This document shows positions 60,117 through 64,000 of a stretch of DNA of 64,000 bases, in pieces; the first letter of the stretch is position 1, and the number at the start of each line of letters is the position of its first letter. A program made the translations under genes and the position numbers. Below the pieces are notes generated by a model. That model did no database searches and was not told the DNA's origin. It worked only from the letters and a program-made list of their open reading frames with translations. Origin of the DNA: Alteribacter lacisalsi (GTDB taxonomy: Bacteria; Bacillota; Bacilli; Bacillales; Salisediminibacteriaceae); NCBI RefSeq assembly GCF_003226345.1, contig NZ_PDOF01000001.1, positions 248,001-312,000 of the forward strand. The letters run 5' to 3'.

Positions 60117-61466
60117 ATGAGACTCGGGTTTTCAAAGTTACTCACCCCATTCAGAATTATATTAACTGCATATGTCATTGCCATGTTTGTTTTCAGCGTT
60201 CTCCTTTTTCTCCCGATCGCTTCACAGCCCGGCGTAACCGTCAGTTACTCAGAAGCACTGTTTACGTCAGTGAGTGCCGTGAGTGTGACCGGACTTACGG
60301 TTGTCAACGTTTCGGAAACCTACAGCGGGTGGGGCGTCCTGTTTCTTGCTCTCGCGATTCAGCTTGGCGGCATCGGGGTTATGACAATCGGAACATTCGT
60401 ATGGATGATTTTCGGACGTAAAATCCATCTTTCCCAGCGCATGCTGATTATGGTGGACCATAACCAAATCGCTTTTTCAGGACTCGTAAAGCTGATGCGG
60501 GGAATTCTCGCAGTGGCAATTGGAATTGAAATTATTGGTGCACTCATACTGGGTACATATTATCTCAACTATTTTGACACGGCTCTTGAAGCCTATTACC
60601 AGGGTGCCTTTGGAGCGCTGTCGGCTTTTACAAACGCCGGCTTTGATGTAACCGGCCAGTCCCTCATTCCATTTGCGGATGATTATTTTGTTCAGATTGT
60701 CAATATTCTTCTTATTATTGCGGGTGCAATCGGCTTCCCGGTGCTGATGGAAATTAGAGAGTATCTGACATCAAAGGACAACAATTTCAGGTTCAGTCTC
60801 TTTACTAAAATCGCAGTATCCACATATTTCATTGTGCTCGCAGTCGGATTCCTCGGTCTCTGGTTCCTTGAGCGCAATGAGTATTACGATGGTCTCTCGT
60901 GGCACCAGCAGCTGTTCTTTTCCCTGTTTAACTCAACAACGGCAAGAAGCGGCGGGCTTGCGGTTATGGATGTGAGTGATCTGGGGCTGGCCAGCCTGCT
61001 GCTCCTTTCCGGACTGATGATTATCGGGGCCAGCCCGTCGAGTGTGGGGGGCGGGATCCGGACAACGACACTCGCAGTCATGTTTTTGACGATCCGGAGC
61101 TTTGCCATGGGGCGCAGTGATGTCAAAGCATTCGGTAGGGAAATCCACCCCGAAGACCGTCAGAAGGCATTTATTGTCCTTTCTGTATTCATTGTCGGGC
61201 TGTTTACCTCGATTGTTTTACTGGCACACTTTGAGGACATGCAGCAGGTGCAGCTGATGCCCATTATCTTTGAGGTAAGTTCGGCGTTCGGAACGTGCGG
61301 CCTCTCGATGGGCATCACAGATGAACTTACCCAGGCGAGCCAGAATACCCTCATGGTGCTGATGTTCATCGGCCGTGTCGGCCTTGTGGCATTCCTGTTC
61401 TCCATTCGACGCCGGGAACAGAAAACATATTACAAGTACCCAACGGAACGGATTATCGTAGGATAG
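60117..61466 (+). CDS. KtrB/TrkH-family potassium uptake channel subunit
   Basis: 449-residue membrane protein with eight helices in four M1-P-M2 repeats, mediating Na+-dependent K+ uptake with a KtrA or KtrC gating partner not in the window. The four pore-loop glycines are SVTGLT (residue 49 area), TNAGFD, ARSGGL and GTCGLS. Start at ATG 60117 with GGAGGT at 60104-60109; ATGs at 60102 and 60111 are too close. It has an extended -10 TGATATACT at 60078-60086. Alkaliphilic and halophilic Bacillaceae often carry extra Ktr systems. It lies between yslB and sdhC where B. subtilis has none. Confidence 0.9.
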   Translation: MRLGFSKLLTPFRIILTAYVIAMFVFSVLLFLPIASQPGVTVSYSEALFTSVSAVSVTGLTVVNVSETYSGWGVLFLALAIQLGGIGVMTIGTFVWMIFGRKIHLSQRMLIMVDHNQIAFSGLVKLMRGILAVAIGIEIIGALILGTYYLNYFDTALEAYYQGAFGALSAFTNAGFDVTGQSLIPFADDYFVQIVNILLIIAGAIGFPVLMEIREYLTSKDNNFRFSLFTKIAVSTYFIVLAVGFLGLWFLERNEYYDGLSWHQQLFFSLFNSTTARSGGLAVMDVSDLGLASLLLLSGLMIIGASPSSVGGGIRTTTLAVMFLTIRSFAMGRSDVKAFGREIHPEDRQKAFIVLSVFIVGLFTSIVLLAHFEDMQQVQLMPIIFEVSSAFGTCGLSMGITDELTQASQNTLMVLMFIGRVGLVAFLFSIRRREQKTYYKYPTERIIVG

Positions 61467-61514
61467 GTTGATATAGGTAAAAAAGGTATATTAAAAAAGT
61501 AAGACTGAAGGAAA

Positions 61515-61560
61515 GTAGAGTGCAGAGACCGGGTCTGGTCTGCTGCACTCTATTTTTCTT
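61515..61560 (+). terminator. ktrB-like gene terminator
   Basis: AGAGTGCAG pairs with CTGCACTCT around a 16-nt stretch that itself pairs AGACC with GGTCT. Followed by ATTTTTCTTTT. Confidence 0.85.
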
Positions 61561-61564
61561 TTGG

Positions 61565-61800
61565 AATGGCTCTGTTAAAGTCTATTGTTGATTTCCGCTC
61601 ACTGCCCTCCCTTTCCGCGGGCACCACTGCAGCCAGCAAAGAAGTGCCGTGCTTCTTCCTCTGCCGGCATCGCTCCGAAGCGTCTGCGTCGAAGCAGCTC
61701 GAAGCGAATTCACGAAGTAAACGCTCGTCCCTGCGGGGTCTTCCGTCGGTGCTTTTCCCGCAGGAGTGTCGGGTGTTCGCTTCAATCAACTTTCTTTAAA
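61565..61800. repeat. long-form MITE-like repeat copy before sdhC
   Basis: Inverted relative to the 14060 copy. It has CCTCCCTTTCCGCGGGCACC, CTGCGGGGTCTTCCGTCGG and CCCGCAGGAGTGTCGGGTG. The centre (about 61635-61735) is the reverse complement of the long module in the 14060 copy, with GAGGAAGAAGC and GCTTCGACGCA shared. The termini TTAAAGTCTATTGTTGATTTC and CAATCAACTTTCTTTAAA are inverted repeats. Confidence 0.75.
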
Positions 61801-61982
61801 ATGGAATAAACACTGATCAATCTGCCATCCCTGGTGCTTGTACTTAGGAGTGGAAAACCGAAGCCTTTCGGGGGCTGCGGTCGCAGGACTAAGGTGGCCT
61901 TACGAGAATTTTGTTCAGAAAATGGACAAGATTGTGTTCCTCTGAACGTTTTTTTGTTAAAATAAGTTCTGTATCCGCTTTC

Positions 61983-62012
61983 TTGACGATCCACTTTTAG
62001 TGGGAGTACAAT
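61983..62012 (+). promoter_or_regulatory. sdhCAB promoter
   Basis: TTGACG (61983-61988), 18-bp spacer, TACAAT (62007-62012), 162 bp before sdhC. The rest of the 61801-62174 gap shows no gene. Confidence 0.75.
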
Positions 62013-62174
62013 ATAAATTGTAAAAAAATCGTAAGAAACACTGGATTTGACGAACAATGACCGGAAATGACGAAAAGGAAGTCCTGATAAGGAGGCGTTC
62101 AAAGAAGAGGCCAGGCAAAAACGAACAACACATACCTGTTCAGAAAATTTAAAATTTACAGGGGGAACGAACCG

Positions 62175-62783
62175 ATGGCACAAAATCGAGAGTATTTTTT
62201 GCGGAAAATGCATTCATTACTGGGAGTTATTCCGGTAGGTCTTTTTATAATTGTCCACTTTGGGGTTAACTACTTCTCCGTACGCGGAGAAGAGGAGTAC
62301 AACCAGGCTGTTGCCTTTATGGAAAACCTTCCGTTCCGCTACGCAATGGAAATCTTCATTATTTTCCTGCCTATTCTTTTTCACGCAATCTACGGCATCT
62401 ACATCGCCTTTCAGGCTCGTCACAATACAAGCTCGTATGGATATTTCCGTAACTGGATGTTCCGCCTCCAGCGTGTGACAGGCATTATCGTCCTGATCTT
62501 TATGGCGTGGCACGTGTGGGAAACACGGATCGCTGCTGCAATGGGACAGGAAGTTAACTTCGACATGATGGCTAACATAGTAGAAAATCCGGTGGCACTG
62601 GTTGCCTACCTGATCGGAATTTTAGCAACAACGTTCCACTTTGCTAACGGACTATGGTCCTTCGGTATCACGTGGGGCATTACCGTATCACCACGTTCAC
62701 AGCAGATTTCCACGTATATTACGCTAGGGTTCTTCCTTGTCCTTTCTTATGTAGGCGTTGCGTCGATCCTGGCATTTCTTTAA
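62175..62783 (+). CDS. sdhC: succinate dehydrogenase cytochrome b558 subunit
   Basis: 202-residue membrane anchor with five helices that carries two haems and the menaquinone site. Axial-ligand histidines are in MHSLLGVIPVGLFIIVHFG (split), FHAIYGIYIAF, AWHVWE and TTFHFANGLW. The family start MAQNREYFLRKMHSLLG agrees with B. subtilis SdhC. AGGGGGAACGAACCG is upstream. It heads the sdhCAB operon. Confidence 0.95.
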   Translation: MAQNREYFLRKMHSLLGVIPVGLFIIVHFGVNYFSVRGEEEYNQAVAFMENLPFRYAMEIFIIFLPILFHAIYGIYIAFQARHNTSSYGYFRNWMFRLQRVTGIIVLIFMAWHVWETRIAAAMGQEVNFDMMANIVENPVALVAYLIGILATTFHFANGLWSFGITWGITVSPRSQQISTYITLGFFLVLSYVGVASILAFL

Positions 62784-62856
62784 GTAAATCCGAAACCGTA
62801 ATGAGGTCCTTTCACAGACAGGACGTCACCATGCACTATGAGAAGGAGTGTGTCGT

Positions 62857-64000
62857 ATGAGCAAAGGTAAAATTATCGTTGTCGGCGGCGGTCTTGCAGG
62901 GCTTATGGCAACAATCAAGGCAGCCGAAGCCGGCATGAAAGTAGATTTGTTTTCTGTTGTTCCGGTAAAGAGATCCCACTCAGTATGCGCCCAGGGCGGT
63001 ATTAACGGGGCTCTTAATACAATGGGTGAGGGCGACTCCACCTGGGAGCACTTTGATGATTCAGTGTACGGAGGCGATTTCCTCGCCAACCAGCCGCCTG
63101 TAAAAGCGATGTGTGACGCGGCTCCGGGAATTATTCACCTGATGGACCGGATGGGCGTTATGTTCAACCGGACACCGGAAGGGCTTCTTGCACTCCGCCG
63201 CTTTGGTGGAACACAGCATCACCGTACAGCCTTCGCCGGTGCCACTACAGGCCAGCAGCTGCTGTACGCACTTGATGAGCAGGTCCGCCGTCACGAAGTG
63301 GCAGGACTTGTTACGAAATATGAAGGCTGGGAATTCCTCAGCGCAATTGTAGATGAAAGTGACGGCCGCTGCCGCGGGATTACCGCACAGAACCTTGCAA
63401 CGTCCGAAATGAAGTCGTTCAGGGCAGATGCTACGATTCTTGCCACAGGCGGACCGGGAATTATTTTCGGAAAATCAACCAACTCCATGATCAATACAGG
63501 CTATGCTGCTGCTGCTGTTTACAAGCAGGGAGCCTACTATGCGAACGGAGAGTTCATTCAGATTCACCCGACAGCGATTCCCGGAGACGACAAGCTGCGT
63601 CTCATGAGTGAATCCGCACGAGGGGAAGGCGGCCGTGTATGGACGTATAACGAAGATAACGAGCCGTGGTATTTCCTTGAGGAGAAATATCCTGCCTATG
63701 GAAACCTCGTCCCGCGTGATATTGCCACCCGTGAGATCTTCTCTGTATGTGTGGATCAGAAGCGCGGAATCAACGGAGAGAACATGGTTTACCTTGATCT
63801 TTCCCATAAAGATCCGAAAGAGCTTGATGTCAAGCTTGGCGGTATTATGGAGATCTATGAAAAATTCATGGGCGACGATCCGCGTAAAGTACCAATGAAG
63901 ATTTTCCCTGCGGTTCACTATTCCATGGGCGGACTGTGGATCGACTATGACCAGATGACGAATATTCCGGGTCTATTCGCTGCCGGTGAATGTGACTACT
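62857..64000 (+). CDS. sdhA: succinate dehydrogenase flavoprotein subunit (3' truncated)
   Basis: First 381 residues of SdhA, open to the right edge of the window. It begins MSKGKIIVVGGGLAGLMATI (FAD dinucleotide motif), and the His that binds FAD covalently is in HSVCAQGGINGA near residue 46. Substrate-site segments are RRFGGTQHHRTAF and HPTAIPGDDKLRLMSE-type (split). Oxidises succinate to fumarate and reduces menaquinone through SdhB and SdhC. AGAAGGAGTG precedes the ATG. Confidence 0.96.
   Translation, partial: MSKGKIIVVGGGLAGLMATIKAAEAGMKVDLFSVVPVKRSHSVCAQGGINGALNTMGEGDSTWEHFDDSVYGGDFLANQPPVKAMCDAAPGIIHLMDRMGVMFNRTPEGLLALRRFGGTQHHRTAFAGATTGQQLLYALDEQVRRHEVAGLVTKYEGWEFLSAIVDESDGRCRGITAQNLATSEMKSFRADATILATGGPGIIFGKSTNSMINTGYAAAAVYKQGAYYANGEFIQIHPTAIPGDDKLRLMSESARGEGGRVWTYNEDNEPWYFLEEKYPAYGNLVPRDIATREIFSVCVDQKRGINGENMVYLDLSHKDPKELDVKLGGIMEIYEKFMGDDPRKVPMKIFPAVHYSMGGLWIDYDQMTNIPGLFAAGECDY

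Noticed and set aside
61861-61960. Possible gene remnant between the repeat and the sdhC promoter
   Set aside because: No frame longer than a few dozen codons, no recognisable protein and no ribosome site.

Overview
The window is chromosomal DNA of an endospore-forming member of the Bacillaceae. Its backbone follows the Bacillus subtilis gene order almost exactly: ytaF-coaE-gapB-speD-nrdR-dnaB-dnaI-ytxC-thrS, then infC-rpmI-rplT-ysdA-(insert)-ysdB-ysdC-sspI-ysgA-pheS-pheT-rnhC-zapA-cvpA-polX-mutS2-yshE-lcfA-fadR-fadB-etfB-etfA-(insert)-trxA-uvrC-lysC-yslB-sdhC-sdhA. Spore genes (ytaF, ytxC, sspI), two T-box leaders, an L-box lysine riboswitch, an infC leader with an AUU start, and CcpN, CcpA and FadR type operators all fit a Bacillus relative. 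The species cannot be fixed from the sequence.

Layout. 1-16.3 kb: end of ytaF, coaE, the gluconeogenic gapB with CcpN-like boxes, speD with a structured leader, an S41-like lipoprotein, an orphan holin-like gene, the replication-initiation set nrdR-dnaB-dnaI, menaquinone gene mqnC, an M3 peptidase, ytxC and T-box-controlled thrS. 16.5-20.6 kb: a GGDEF-EAL protein, then infC-rpmI-rplT-ysdA. 20.7-29.8 kb: an accessory block between ysdA and ysdB. It holds two TVP38/VTT membrane proteins, a complete YnjBCD-type ABC importer, a YnjF-like CDP-alcohol phosphatidyltransferase, a SelD-N-terminus-like flavoprotein and a MerA-like disulfide oxidoreductase, and ends in a 139-bp tandem repeat array. 29.8-37.6 kb: ysdB behind a sigma-W promoter, a dUTPase, ysdC, sspI, ysgA and pheST. 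37.7-45.9 kb: an orphan HpaB-type monooxygenase, rnhC, zapA-cvpA, polX-mutS2-yshE. 46-54 kb: beta-oxidation genes (two tandem acyl-CoA synthetases, fadR, fadB, etfBA). 54.2-55.1 kb: a microbial rhodopsin. 55.2-64 kb: trxA, uvrC, lysC, yslB, a KtrB-type K+ channel subunit, sdhC and the start of sdhA.

The most exciting single gene is the rhodopsin at 54247-55101. It has the full retinal pocket (Lys241, Asp237) and an Asn104-Thr108-Gln115 (NTQ) motif, as in the light-driven chloride pumps of the KR2/NM-R3 clade, and it is wedged between etfA and trxA of a spore-former. No retinal or carotenoid synthesis gene is in the window.

The second is the 9-kb ynj/TVP38 block, a counterpart of the uncharacterised E. 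coli ydjXYZ-ynjABCDEF neighbourhood. The intergenic regions also carry at least eight copies of a MITE-like, roughly 100-250 bp repeat with a CTCCTGCGGG...CCCGCGGAAAGCG core, and an array of five 20-bp iterons upstream of the M3 peptidase gene.
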